DNA from: Rhyzopertha dominica
Lineage: Eukaryota; Arthropoda; Insecta; Coleoptera; Bostrichidae
DNA length: 64,000 nt
Assembly: GCA_025024175.1 (NCBI GenBank)
Contig: QCXZ01000053.1
Location: forward strand, 7,688,001 to 7,752,000
Direction of reading: 5' to 3'
The first letter of the stretch is position 1. Every line of letters begins with the position of its first letter. The position numbers were made by a program, and so were the translations under genes. The notes under the pieces were generated by a model. It made no database searches and was not told the DNA's origin. It saw only the letters and a program-made list of their open reading frames with translations. Shown here piece by piece: positions 11,926-23,414 of the stretch.

Positions 11926-11960
11926 TGTAATAACTACCACCTGGGTAATTACTAAATTTA
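11926..11960 (-). repeat. 3' LTR remnant (last 35 bp)
   Basis: Identical to 14413-14447, the terminal part of the 5' LTR. On its inner side the sequence switches directly into RNase H coding sequence, marking the deletion junction near 11960. Confidence 0.88.
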
Positions 11961-13606
11961 CTTAAATTTATTTGACAATAATTCTTTTCAGCATCTGTTA
12001 AAGTGCGTGAAGCGTGAGCTATAGGTCTACTATCTCCGTTAGGATAAGTATGGGAAATTACTGCTCCTAGTCCATAAGAGCTAGCATCGCATGCTAAAGT
12101 TATTGGCAAATTTGGGTCAAAATGTGACAAAACTTTATCCGAAACTAATTCAGATTTAATCCAATCAAAAGCACGTTGGCAATCAGAAGACCATTTATAT
12201 TTGACATTATTACGAAGTAGTGCGAAAAGGGGACAGAGCTGTTTGCTTAAATTTGACAAGAACTTACCATAGTAATTTACCATTCCAAGAAAAGCTTTTA
12301 ATTCCGATTTGTTTTCTGGCACCTTCATGTTACTAATAGCAGCTACTTTTTCAGGAGATGGATGCAACCCATCTGCGTCAATTGTAAATCCCAAATATGA
12401 TATGGACTTTTGAAAAAAACTACATTTTGCTAAATTGATTTGTAGACCGTTGTCTGTAATTTTATTCAAAACCAATCTCAATTTATTTAAATGATCCTCT
12501 TTATTCCTGCCCGTTATTAAAATATCATCTAAAAAGACAAAAATGCCTTCTGTTTTAGAAAAAATGCTTTCCATTATCTTTTGGAAAATGCTTGGGGCTG
12601 AAGCAATACCATAAGGCAAACGGTTATACCTAAACAACCCTTTGTGAGTGTTAATGACTGCAATTTTCTTTGATTCGTCATCTAATTCGATTTGGGCATA
12701 TGCCTGTGATAAGTCCAGTTTACTGAATAATTGACCACCACTTAAACTTGCAAAAATATCTTTAATTCTAGGAATTGGATATTTTTGAATGTAGAGATTC
12801 TTACTTACTGCTATACGAAAATCGCCACATATTCTGACCTGGCCATCTTTTTTAATTACCGGTACAATAGCACTAGCCCATTCACTATGATCAATTGGAC
12901 TTAAAATATCCTCCGCACAAAGTCTTTCCAGCTCCTTTTCTACCTTCACTTTCATAGAAAATGGAAGTGGACGAGCTTTGCAAAACACAGGCATTGCATT
13001 TTGTTTTAGATACAACTTGGCTTTAAAGTTACGCAACTTTCCTAAATCTTTGCTGAATACCGATTGAAATTCTGAAATTAATGCTTCCGCAGTTGAGCTT
13101 TTATCTGTATCGTTAATAACAGTTTTACAATTAATTTTATTGACGTCCGCGCCACTTGAAATACAAACTCCAAGCTCTCTTAACCAATCTCTTCCTAAAA
13201 GAGCAGGTCCTCCACCTGGTATTATATACAACTTTAATATTTTACGGGTGTTTCTGTATTGCACATTTACTCTTACATAACCTGATAGTTTAATTTCATT
13301 ACCAGTATAAGAAAACAGTTTTAATTTTGACGGTTGAATCGAAATTTCCTTAAAATTTAGCTTATAAACAGAGTCTGAAATTAATGAAACTGCCGACCCC
13401 GTATCAACCTCCATTTTCAAATCTACATTCTCAATTTTTACCATTATATCTATAGGAGAATTGCCTTTATTACCTTTAGAAATAACCGTGAATAAATTGG
13501 AACTTGCATCGGAGTCGTCATCATTATTATAATTAACATGGTCGTAAGAATTTTTACCACCATGATTTACATTCTCGACATCATTCATGTAATGGTTTTT
13601 ATTCAT
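11961..13606 (-). pseudogene. Gypsy pol: protease, reverse transcriptase, truncated RNase H
   Basis: The polyprotein matures gag-pol and copies the element's RNA. Domains in order from the first methionine: aspartic protease with VDTGSAVSLIS (DTG at residues 68-70) and the LLGRDWL strand (about 136-142); RT with KLDLSQAYAQIEL (D298) and FVFLDDILITG (FLDD, 358-361); RNase H start with ACDASSYGLGAVISH (about 510). The protein then runs out at the deletion junction into LTR sequence and, past 11926, into antisense flanking LINE sequence. Integrase is absent. All visible RT and protease catalytic residues are intact. Upstream the frame is continuous with gag except for one stop near 13640, so the ancestral arrangement was a single gag-pol frame. 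The preserved frame suggests modest age. Confidence 0.9.
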
Positions 13607-13642
13607 TCTAGAACAAACGTACTTTAGATGTCCCTTTCTACC

Positions 13643-14380
13643 TCAAAAATTACAATACGCGTTTTTATGAAAACATTCACTGGTCGTATGATTAAAACGA
13701 TCACAGCACGGACAAATTTTCCGATTTGCCATCTCTCTCCCACCTGTTGCGCCTCTTTGTCGTTCATTCCGTTCATACCTTGGACCATTATCGCTTGCCT
13801 TGTTTGATTTTGGTTTCCTGGACTTCGAACCCATCACCAGATTAACGTTCTGCACGGTTGACGCCTCGACCAAACTTGTGTTTCTTTCAGCTGCTTCCAT
13901 TGCCCTCGCTAAATCGAAAGCCTTGGAAAACGTTAGCATCTCTTCGGAAAATAACCTTTGCTTGATTATGTCGCTGGACAAACCTGAAACGAGCTGATCG
14001 CGTAAATTGTCGTTTAGCGTCTCTTTGAAGTCGCAAGTTTTAGCTAAGCTTTTTAAAACCGTCGTATATTGAGTTACACTTTCGCCCTTTTCATGTCGCC
14101 TTAGCCGGAACTTGTGCCTCTCAGCTATTACCGATGGTTGTGGTTGTAAATGATTTCTCACAATTTCCACCAGCTGTAGATAGGTTTTGTCTTCGGGCTT
14201 CTGGGGACTACACAAATCCATCATTAGCTCATACGTCTCATCACCTACCACAGTGATTAACGTGGCCACTTTTAATCCTTCTTCTATTTTATTCGCTTTG
14301 AAAAACTGCTCCAAACGGGATATATAAGTATTCCAGTTCTTAACACCTGGCTCGAACTGACCAATTTTCCCAATAGACAT
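13643..14380 (-). pseudogene. Gypsy gag with zinc knuckle
   Basis: The structural protein is 245 residues and starts 33 bases after the 5' LTR. The first methionine follows the primer-binding site closely, which supports the start. The N-terminal two thirds has the typical retrotransposon gag region with a conserved basic patch (AERHKFRLRRHEKGESV). It is followed by a low-complexity basic linker and a CCHC knuckle (C-x2-C-x4-H-x4-C in CPCCDRFNHTTSEC). A second knuckle begins at YCNF, but a stop codon lies where its second cysteine is expected. The reading continues in the same frame into pol, so this stop either is a lesion or separates gag from pol. I think a lesion is more likely because the second knuckle resumes beyond it. 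Confidence 0.88.
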
Positions 14381-14398
14381 CTTCTATACTTTTTGTAT

Positions 14399-14411
14399 AT
14401 CCTCGTCGCCA
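14399..14411 (-). promoter_or_regulatory. Primer-binding site
   Basis: On the minus strand, tggcgacgaggat begins one base after the LTR end. TGG is the complement of a tRNA CCA tail. This is the expected place and form for a tRNA-primed first-strand start. The tRNA species was not determined. Confidence 0.75.
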
Positions 14412-14412
14412 G

Positions 14413-14617
14413 TGTAATAACTACCACCTGGGTAATTACTAAATTTATATTCATTCAGATTCAAACATCCGCTCAACTGAAACACGTTTATTCGAATGGT
14501 CACAAATTCTGTACAAAAAGAATTGCCGATAAAACGATACAAAAACTTGACACTGAAAATGAAGTTAACAGATAGATACTCATGGATAGGTGACCAAATA
14601 TACATTTAATTATCACA
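14413..14617 (-). repeat. 5' LTR, 205 bp
   Basis: Starts tgtgat and ends attaca on the minus strand, bounded by the atgac duplication outside and the primer-binding site inside. Its inner 35 bp recur at 11926-11960. It contains promoter and polyadenylation functions in principle, but I do not mark exact boxes. Confidence 0.85.
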
Positions 14618-14897
14618 ATGACATATCCTTTTTAAGCAAAGTTCAATGTCTCTCAGTTTTCTAAAAGTCTAGGAGATGTTAATTCTACAGAAGGAAGCTA
14701 TCGGACTGTTGGCCTGCGCCAATTATAATAGAGTTAGCTGTTATGAGGTTTTCAAAAATTTAAAAGTTCCAACTGTAATATCTTCATATATTATGGCTGG
14801 CGTGGAACATGTTCATGAACACAAGGAAACATTGCAGAAGAATAATTTTTACCACTCCTACAACATCAGAAACCATGAAGAAATGAGAATTCTCTAA
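14618..14897 (+). pseudogene. Jockey-like LINE reverse transcriptase, C-terminal part
   Basis: This continues the reading broken at 11925: across the duplicated atgac the RT reads DD-ISFLSK, the usual context after the catalytic aspartates. After a gap comes LQKEAIGLLACANYN, then NLKVPTVISSYIM and YHSYNIRNHEEMRIL. These match the jockey C-terminal region (LQKRAIRII, L-I-T--S-Y, H-YNTRN). Most of the thumb region between is missing, so the LINE also carries an internal deletion. Confidence 0.82.
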
Positions 14898-14899
14898 AA

Positions 14900-16090
14900 A
14901 TTCTTCACGCTATAATACTTAGTACACAAGTTCAAATTTTGATCGTACAGTTGGTGTTGTAACTTGTGCTACATTACATTACATTAATATTATTACAGTG
15001 TCTTATTTTTCACTTCGTCGCCCATCATTTCCGTACCCACGTGACCGTTCCTAATCCATCCAGCAATTTGTCCGTTTCGGTCGCTTAAGATTCCCTCCAG
15101 GCAAAACAAAATCAGAACCGACGAGCGCGGCGATCTGCGACTTGAATTATTTATTTCATCGGGAAACCATTTCGTACGTAAAGCTCGGTCGAGGCAAGAA
15201 GCGCCGTCGTAAATTCGTTATGGTGAATTAATGCCGTTTCAGCTTGCCGTAAATTACTTCCCGTAATTGTTGTTTTCAAATTGAAATCTGTTACGGGAGC
15301 CAGGCGGCTTTTGTCGTCGTTGGCGATCGGGGATTATTAAGCAAATTGGAAATTGAGTGAAACGTTTGTGAAGAAGTCACGGTGCGGATCTTCTCCCGAA
15401 GGCTCGAGTTTTATTTGATACTGAATTCGTTGATGGTGATTGTAAGGAAACATGCAGTCAATATTTCACTATAAAAACAACGCTATATTAGGATTTTCAT
15501 GCCCAAAGAGGAAAGAGAATAATTACTGAAAAATAATCGAAGCAAGACAGTACCCATGGAAAAGAACACTACTGCTGGGGTATGCAAGCAGACGCGATAA
15601 TAGAGCGGATTGCAGTGGTATCCCGTGACTCATTGTAAGACGGAGGCTCTATAGGGTCCTTACAGGGGATAACAGTTCTTAACAAAAATATACAGATTTC
15701 GCTAAAAATATTTCTAAATGCCTACGTTTAGAATACTCCTTAAACCGGTTACCAATATTTAAGTAATAAATGTGCATGCCTCCACAAAGGCCCTCCAAAG
15801 GACATAGTGCGAGTTTTTCTGTAGATGGGAAGATGGGAAGTATAATAAAATAAATTGCCTTACATATGCACCCCACAAAGTACTTGATAAAAGTTCTAGT
15901 TCGCTGAATAAGTGAGAGTCACTAATATAATCTGTTTGATATAATAATCCACGTCTGACGATCTGAGAAAACAGCGAAACCGGTCACGTTGTCCGGTCAC
16001 CAAAACGAACGACCGTTTATTTTTAAGGTTTCAATACCCATTGTCTCAAATTCTTTTTCGTTTATTATATCAACTGTATATTATTTAATT
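14900..16090. other. Anonymous sequence, GC-richer core
   Basis: 15001-15420 is more GC-rich and of higher complexity than most of the window and has no open frame of note. It looks like unique non-coding DNA. A minus frame at 15679-15876 shows no motif. Confidence 0.35.
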
Positions 16091-16093
16091 TGT

Positions 16094-16404
16094 ACAGGGT
16101 TTCTGCAACGCGGGCGGCATTGATTTCTGAGTACTTTGTGCCGCCTTCTTGTAACTGCTGCCAAGCTACAATATGCACGGCGATAGTAGTTGAAGGTTGC
16201 AGATCAATGTCACTCCACAGCTCCGAAATGTGAGCTTTCTACAACCTTAAAGTTAATTATGTTTTCTCGTATTAAAATATATCAAATAATTCAAAAATCG
16301 TCAGTGACAAGTGTGCGTCACTTTTCTGAGAGGCGGCAAATTGATTTAATCGATAATTTCCCATAAGCGCCCTGGATGCATGAATCATTTATAGAAACCC
16401 TGTA
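16094..16404. mobile_element. MITE family M1, copy A
   Basis: The element starts acagggtttct and ends agaaaccctgt. Its inside matches 54314-54680 over nearly its whole length, and 63467-63715 in inverse orientation. Compared with copy B it lacks 13 bp of the left terminal repeat and about 55 bp in the middle. It has no coding capacity. TA lies at or beside both ends, suggesting a TA-targeting DNA transposon as source. Confidence 0.8.
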
Positions 16405-16444
16405 TTGTCGACATTAAAAAAACATAAAAAAATATTTTATTTAT

Positions 16445-16516
16445 TTATTTAGCGCATTTTCCACTTCATTTATGTTTGCATTATTTAGCGCATTTTCCAC
16501 TTTATTTATGTTTGCA
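16445..16516. repeat. Tandem duplication of a 36 bp unit
   Basis: Two adjacent copies beginning ttatttagcgcattttccac differ by a single base. It is just outside MITE copy A and appears to be a recent local duplication. Confidence 0.9.
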
Positions 16517-16519
16517 TCT

Positions 16520-17330
16520 TTGCCTATCTGATGTCTGATGGGTGTCGTACGCAAAAATTATATAATTCCAATAACACTACGCATATTTTTATTAGGTAGA
16601 AGTTGTTTTGATTCACTTTCGAAGTTTACTCAGCTTTTTAGATTTTTTTAACACTGCCTGTGGTATGTCGCCGTTAATTACCGAAGTCTTGTAGTGGAAT
16701 AATTAGGTATTTCTCAAAAAAGACTCAACAAGGGAATGAATTTAATGATACAATATAAGCAATGCCGTTTAGGTTGTTCTAAAACTCTACTATCTGCCAA
16801 TATAAAAGGGTCTGCTGGACCCATTGAAAAGTAGTCATATGAGGGCTTTATAAATATTTTTTCTATTATTAAAAACATTGTAAAAGCAATGGGCTCAACT
16901 ATGTTACAAAAATCGTGTCGGCTAGTGTAATTTAAATGATAAATAAACCAGTATTAAGAAGGGTTAAATGTATAACCTAAAATTGATGCAGCTTGAAAAG
17001 AATTTTGTACTAAGAGAAATCAGAAAGTTTTACAAAATGTATAGAATAGTAGCAGCTAATTTAAGAGCTTTGTATTAAAAAATAAGGAAGACTACCAGTT
17101 ACGAAACTCTGAAGATATAACGGTGGAGTTTTTTTAATCGCAACTATAAATGTAATAAAAGAAGAGAAACAAGAATAGATGCAATCAGGAGATGATATGG
17201 TCAGGGTATTATAAATGATAGAGGTTATAGGATAAGCGCTTTTATTAATGCACAACAAATAAACCATTGGCTAGCACCGTTAAAAATAAAATAGAAAAAT
17301 ATACATAAAGCTTCTAACGATTTCAAAGAT
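16520..17330. other. AT-rich sequence without recognised features
   Basis: I see short frames only (17061-17267 -), without motifs, repeats or RNA-like folds. Confidence 0.4.
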
Positions 17331-17333
17331 ATT

Positions 17334-17880
17334 GTTACGTCGTACGGATTCGAAAAATTTTTAACTTAACTTTATTTATTCAAACAACAGTACCAAAATA
17401 CACTAATTCTAAACACAATTAGCTCAAAACACTGTTATTGCAACACTATTAAGGCAGTAAACCACTATTCAGACCGCTGTACTGTTACATGCTAGCGGTT
17501 AATCAGCGCCATCTGTGGACCAGGTTTGCTGACATGGAGATGTGGTGTTCATAGGACACTGCAATCTATTAAGTAGTGATCCTAGTGACAGACAGATGGC
17601 AGGGAATGTCGATTCTCCAGTAAATTNTATTTTTGGAATGTACGCGAAGTTTAGACAGCGACAGCGAGTTGTCCATTCTAAAAACTTCTAGAAAGATGCC
17701 GTAAGGGGTAGTTAGGCTTAGCGAAGCCCGTATTTTTAGTGTTCATGTGTGCAGTATAATGATGGTTTACTGAATTAGTAATATTAAAGTAGTAGCGTTT
17801 AGATTTAGTGTATCTCGGTACAAGTGTTTAAATAAAAGGACATCTAGTAATTGTAGAATATCGTTAAATGCTAGACAATA
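17334..17880 (-). repeat. Possible solo LTR
   Basis: On the minus strand the stretch ends with aataaataaag, then about 30 bases, then cgtacgacgtaaca, as in an LTR with a polyadenylation signal and a TG..CA terminus (the + strand starts tgttacgtcgtacg). I could not find the other end or a target duplication, and there is no second copy here. One N at 17627. Confidence 0.35.
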
Positions 17881-17889
17881 AATCCCTTC

Positions 17890-20110
17890 CCATCTTGTGC
17901 AGTGTTTGAAATTTCCTATTTTTGCCGCTACCTCCAATTCGTATTGAAATCAAATACGTCTTTCAATGGCATATTCTAAGAAAATTTATTCAAGCTGAAT
18001 TCCGATTGTGTAATAATTGTACCCCGCTGGCAAAAACCCGTATGTTTGATGTTCAGTGGCGTAACATATAACCTACATATGAAAGTAACGAAACTGATTT
18101 CTAAAACGCACTCTGTATCTAGCTTTCATTTTAAAGTATATTTAATCAAATATGTTTCTGCTCCCAAGCTTAATGTTGCATAAAATTTCGCCTGTTTCCA
18201 ATCTCAAATTTTTGAAAATACCTTATTACTTCACTATGTATATGGTCACTATGGACATACGAGCGTGCGTTGTTGAAATGTACTGTAGGTAGTGATAGTA
18301 AATGCAGCGTATGATTTAACAGTTTGGTAACAATTATGCTAAAAAAATCGATCCCAGATCCTCGATACGCCGCTGCTGATGTCGAGCCACGTGCCACCCA
18401 CCAATGCACAGTTATAATTGCACCGTAATTTTTTTCTTTTGCTGTCCCATTATCTCGAATGCTTTTTAGATATCCCAAAAGGTCCGCTAATACCTGCCTG
18501 CTCACTTATTAGACTGCGTACTTCCTATGTTTTGCGGTTGCGTGTAGGTGCAACGCCCACTTGGAAATTTTAGGTTATCTTCCGAAACGTGTCGTAAACG
18601 GCAGAAGTTACGTCCTTCCAGTTTTTATTGCTGGGTCAGGAAAGATTATTCGTTTTAATGTGTATTGGGATGATTTACACTAGGTTNTAGGAACTTGACC
18701 GGTGACTTTTTTACTATTAATTTTTATNGCTGTTTCGAAGTCTGCTTTTGAACGAAGTGGAGGGTTAGTTTCAGTATTATTATATTGAGGCTTGAAGTGT
18801 TATTCGACAGTGTGTTTGTGGTTGATTCATCTGCTTTCTACTTAACTCTTGGGTAGTATTTTTTGAAAGCCTCTTTCGTTATTATATGATCACGTTTAGT
18901 AAATTGAAATCGGACAATCCGTCCTAAACTCGAACATATAGATAATAAAACTGACTTTCAAATGAGATGTCACGGGAGTATAGTCGACATTTTTGAATTA
19001 GTATCGAGTGTGGAGCAATCTTGGATTGTTTGAAAATCATTTTCCATTTAGGATCCTGCAAATGGTATATTCTGACCTTGATGTCATCTCTATAGTAGTC
19101 CATAAATACATAGATCGTTTGGATAGTTTTAATCTATACAAACCTGTTAACCNACCTACGAGAATTAACAACCTTAACATTAACTGATCACAAGAAGCAC
19201 ATATTATTAAATAACATACGGGATCATTATATTTTCGATCATAGCGTAATATCTTATGAGGTAAATATGAATATGACACTTTCAGGTATGCCAAATATTG
19301 CACAAATTTGATCTTTGAAAGATTTTATTGCGTTGCATTTCTTAACCCGGGTTTTAATCAAATTTAAGGATATTCTGGACCTAAAGTGTGTAGGATTGCT
19401 ATATTAAGATCGCATCGCGGTTATTAAAAATCTCCGATTTATGAGCAGTCTCCGTAATATTACTATACAATATGCACCCCTCAGAAATTTTATAAACAAA
19501 TCGAAAATTTTAGAAAAGAGTGCATATCGCTAGTGTTGGATAGCAGTTCTCGGCAAAGGACAGCTTTTAACTGCGAGTATATGTATGTAAGGACCGAAGA
19601 AATATTCTGCGTTTTGGTTGTTTAAGCATTTTATTATGCCCCCACCGTAAATCCCCCCAGATATTTAGAATAGATTTTAAAGATATCTGTGAAGATGTGC
19701 CATACTCATTTTTAACATGAATACAACTTATCTATTTGAACAGATTTAACAGCGCTTTCTTTGGTTCCTATGTTGTTATTAAATCGCATTTGTCAATAGT
19801 TATACCATGATTTGTTGTCACTTATTTTCATGCACGAATTTGAATTTCAAAAAAATTCATTAACGGTAATTATTCTTTTAGTTATTAGTTTTAAGGTTGA
19901 GTGGAAGAGCAGGTGCTGACCCGTAGGTACCCCGTACCCGGGTGAGCAAATGAATTACACCATTTCGTCGGTGCCAGTATGTCTCATTTATACTTGTTTA
20001 AGAATCACGCCTTTAGTTATTCTATTATTTGCTTAAACTTTTAATGTAAATATCATCGTGTTTCTTTATCTCCATTTGAAGAGTATCATTCGAATATGTC
20101 CACTTACCGA
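17890..20110. other. Anonymous sequence
   Basis: The longest frame (18170-18505 -, 111 codons) shows no motif. There are Ns at 18687, 18728 and 19153. I see nothing that I can name in this 2.2 kb. Confidence 0.4.
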
Positions 20111-20164
20111 ACGTTTTTTTTTTCAGGTATGCACAGATCACGTTGATGGGCTGTTGGGGTGAGC
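20111..20164 (+). other. Candidate 32 bp micro-exon
   Basis: A run of ten T's ending in ttcag (acceptor at 20126) is followed by 32 bases and then gtgagc (donor at 20159). The acceptor is also followed directly by gtatgc, so it could act as a weak recursive splice site instead. Frames through the 32 bases encode about ten residues without recognisable motif. This is based on splice-site shape alone. Confidence 0.2.
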
Positions 20165-20169
20165 TTTTT

Positions 20170-21470
20170 TATTGTAAAACAAGCACTGACGTTTGTTTTT
20201 TCCTTTGTTCTAGAACTATAGTTTTGGTTTTATAGTAATTTTTCATGACCTTGCGGCTGTACCTGTTCTAATTTTTGTGGACAGGGCATACTCAATGCTT
20301 TTGATTACGAAACAGTATCTCTAGCGACGCTTTAACTTAATCATCATAAATATCAGATATGAACTCAGATATTTAGTTTGAAAACTGCTACATGCTGGAA
20401 ATTCGGTGTGCTTTCAGTTTTGACAGGCGAAAGACCAATTAATTGAAACAATCTCGTAATTTTTTTATAAGGTAAAGGAACAGCTTTTTTACTTGAGGTA
20501 ATTCAATGCAAATTACGTTCGCTCATTTGTTCTTCTCGGCTTGTACCGACAACACATGCGTGTTGATTACNCGTTCAGTGGGTGAAAAGGTCTTGTTTGT
20601 GTTGAAACTATAATTGGCGTGATACGGCGGTTGCTAATTGATTTTGCAGCGGGCTGAATACATGGCACGGGCTCTATGCCCCTGGATGCAAGCCGCCAGA
20701 GAACCACACTAAACGGTTTTATCTTGTTTTGAGTGTAAGAGTCAAAGAATGCATCGTAAAGTTGCGGTCTGATAATAAGTCGGCGCCTTGGGCAACCAGA
20801 GGCGTAGTGAAAATCATATAAATTGAAGCATTCAGGTACCATCACCTATATGTTTTTACATAGAAACTACTTGTTCAATTGTCAAATTTATTTGAAAAAA
20901 AATATTATCCTATTTTTCCACATAATTGTGTACCCTGTTGACTTGGCCAACTATGGTGAAGTTTTCTATTTTTTGTGGTCTCTTGGAATAATGTTTGCCG
21001 AGGAAATCTTCCCAGAAAAATTTTCCACTTCATTGTTTATACCAGATAAATAATTTTTCAAATGTAGAGAAAAAATGTCATTTAAAAATTATGACAACAA
21101 TTACATTGAGATTATGGATGNGTAAACAAACAAAACAAAAGCTTTTTATGTTTTTTTTTTTTTAAATTAAAACATAATAGGCTGTGAAAACCTACAAATA
21201 CGGTTTGAAGGTTGAGACAGTTCTCTTGTCAATTTGGGCTATTTCAAAACTTTCATAATTTCTTGAAGTAGAATGAACCAATTGAGGGGAGATCATCGCC
21301 AATGCCAGATACTGATGCCTTTTGGTGTATACCGATCCATATAGTCTTTGTCATGACATATTACAGTGCACAATTGAATAATAGTGCATATGTCTTTATG
21401 CTTCCTATACTTTCAAGTTTTACATTATCTTCCCACTTACATTTACAGTATTTGTATTTTCCCTTAATGT
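20170..21470. other. Anonymous sequence
   Basis: 20590-20845 is somewhat GC-richer with a 92-codon minus frame of unknown meaning. The rest is AT-rich. No transposon motif is seen. Confidence 0.35.
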
Positions 21471-21479
21471 GACCTTAAT

Positions 21480-22290
21480 CATCCTTATCTTTTTTTATTC
21501 CTAGCTCCTACAATGCTTTATACAGTTCTACTCCTTTTATTTTATCATATGCTTGCTTAAAGTTTTTAAATAACACATACGTTTTTTTATATTAATTAAT
21601 AACTTTTAGCTTGGATTTCTTTCAACGCGAAGAGTTGGTCTACGACCTATCTGCCTTTTCTAAATCCACTTTGATACTCCCCAATCTGACTGTCTACACT
21701 AAGGGCTAGTCTGTTTTTTTATACACGTTGCCAAGATCTTGTATGCTATGTTCAACATTGCCATTCCTCTATAATTTTGAAGTTCAGCCTTGTTACATTT
21801 TTTATGTATTGCCAGCAGAATAGCTTCCTTCCAACTTTCTGGCATTTTCTCTATCTCCTATATGTTTTGNAGTAGTAAGTGTATCTTCCTTATTATCTCT
21901 CACCCCCGTACCTAAAGAGTTCTGCCACTAAATGGTCATTTCCAGGCCTTTTGTTGTTCTTTAGTTTGCTCACTACTTCTCTTACTTCTTTTAGCCATGG
22001 TGGCTATTCTTCCTCCTTTAATTTGTCATCCACAGTGTTCTCTTCTATAACATTATTACTTGTGTCATTTTCCTCGCGAGATCCCCCGCTCAGTAGTCCC
22101 TTAAAGTATTTCTTCCACATTGTTAATATTTCTTTTTCATCGCCCACTAACTCCTCTTCGTCATTATCAACTTATCTTATCAACTTTGTAGTTATTTGTA
22201 GTTCTTGGTTTGTTTAATTCCACTATATAGGTTTCTTATTTTCCTATTTCTCTAGTGTTCCTCTATTTCTTCTTTTTCTTCGTTCAATAC
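21480..22290 (-). pseudogene. RTE-like LINE reverse transcriptase fragment
   Basis: The minus-strand reading, in pieces, gives KMPESWKEAILLAIHKK, then LQNYRGMAMLNIAYKIL, then FKQAYDKIKGVELYKAL. These are the P--WK---I-PI-KKGD, NYRGISLLN--YKI and DFKQAYD-I-R--L blocks at the start of an RTE/CR1-type RT. Further upstream (22290-22000) lysine- and glutamate-rich sequence fits the linker before the RT. Frameshifts and stops are frequent, and an N lies at 21870. The catalytic YADD region is not included, so the fragment ends within the RT fingers and palm. Confidence 0.75.
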
Positions 22291-22299
22291 ATGCTTCTT

Positions 22300-23400
22300 T
22301 CTATAACTAATGCATGGACGAAAATGGTCAACGCACTATAGGTCGAACTCTGAATGGTAATCCGGTCCCTATAAACTTCGTTGGTTTAATTGCATTTAAT
22401 TCATAAGCTGATTAAATTTCGCAGACAGACATTAACTCAGCATCTTTTATTTGCAAATGGGTGCAAATGTGCATTTCTCATGTTAAAAAAGTATATATTT
22501 TACCTTAGTAAGCATACGATTATACCTTTTCAAACTTATAGGTTGCATTTTAACAGAGCCAATGTAATTAGCTCTTAATTTATGGTAGCTAGTCCATTAA
22601 TGCACTAATGTAATTTTTTAAATATCCAGTCCTCATATTTGCGTTGGACTACGCCCCTGACCTAATGGTTAAAGACAGATATTACTTTATCCTCGTTTTA
22701 GCACGCTCCGCAAAAATTCCGGATAAACAGAGTCAAGGAATCCTGGCGAATAAAACCAGTTTAATGCTGATGAAACGCAAATTCCTCGGTGCTCATATAA
22801 AATTTTGCTAAAAATAGTTGGACTGCAGAAACGCCGTAAATTTAGGACTTATCGTACGTGAAATCTTCTTTTGGCTAGACACATGTTTTTCAGTCAAGTT
22901 TATGTTCGCCTGCTTGTAAAAAAATATCTTGCCGGACGATCTGGTACAACAAAAAGTTCGTTAGTAACTATAATATGAGGCTGTATTTCTGTAGTATATT
23001 GGTATGACTGTCATTTCAGCTTAGTGAGTATCCTACTACTTTATCGATCTTTTTATGCTGACCATTTTGGTCCTAATCTGTAATATGTATGGAAATTATG
23101 CAAGTAAACCTTATATTATGAACATATTTTTGTTAAAAATCTAAAGTAATGCAAAGAGGTGATCATGATATAGATTAATGTTACTTATTGCAAAATATCT
23201 AACTCTCAAAATTATTAGTGTTGCCTATTTGTCATAATTAATGATAGTTAGCTATCCCTTTTGTAGTTATCGTTGATTAGGTTAGCTTTTGAAATTGTGT
23301 ATTCAGGGAATAATGGACCATATAGTAATTTGTGTATCAAACTATTCAAGTCGGACATTTTCCACTTGAAAGGCGTACAAAAACTGTTTTGATATAGAGA
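22300..23400. other. Anonymous AT-rich sequence
   Basis: No frame longer than 62 codons and no recognisable motif. It separates two oppositely oriented retroelement fragments. Confidence 0.4.
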
Positions 23401-23414
23401 TTACTAAATGTTCC

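Larger units (their letters stand above)
11926..14617 (-). mobile_element. Ty3/gypsy retrotransposon with large 3' deletion, 2.7 kb
   Basis: The element lies on the minus strand: 5' LTR (14617-14413), primer-binding site, gag, protease, reverse transcriptase, start of RNase H, then directly the last 35 bp of the 3' LTR (11960-11926). The rest of RNase H, the integrase and most of the 3' LTR are missing. The same 35 bp (starting tgtaataactaccacctg on the + strand) occurs at 11926-11960 and 14413-14447. A 5 bp duplication atgac abuts both outer ends, so the ends are real and the deletion is internal and later. A normal element would be about 5 kb or more. It interrupts a jockey-like LINE in the codons of its YADD box. 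No env-like gene is present. Confidence 0.92.

Noticed and set aside
13800..13997. 65-codon + strand frame
   Set aside because: It lies antisense within the gypsy gag coding sequence.
21879..22217. 112-codon + strand open frame, serine-rich
   Set aside because: It is antisense to the RTE-like LINE RT fragment on the minus strand, whose motifs explain the sequence.
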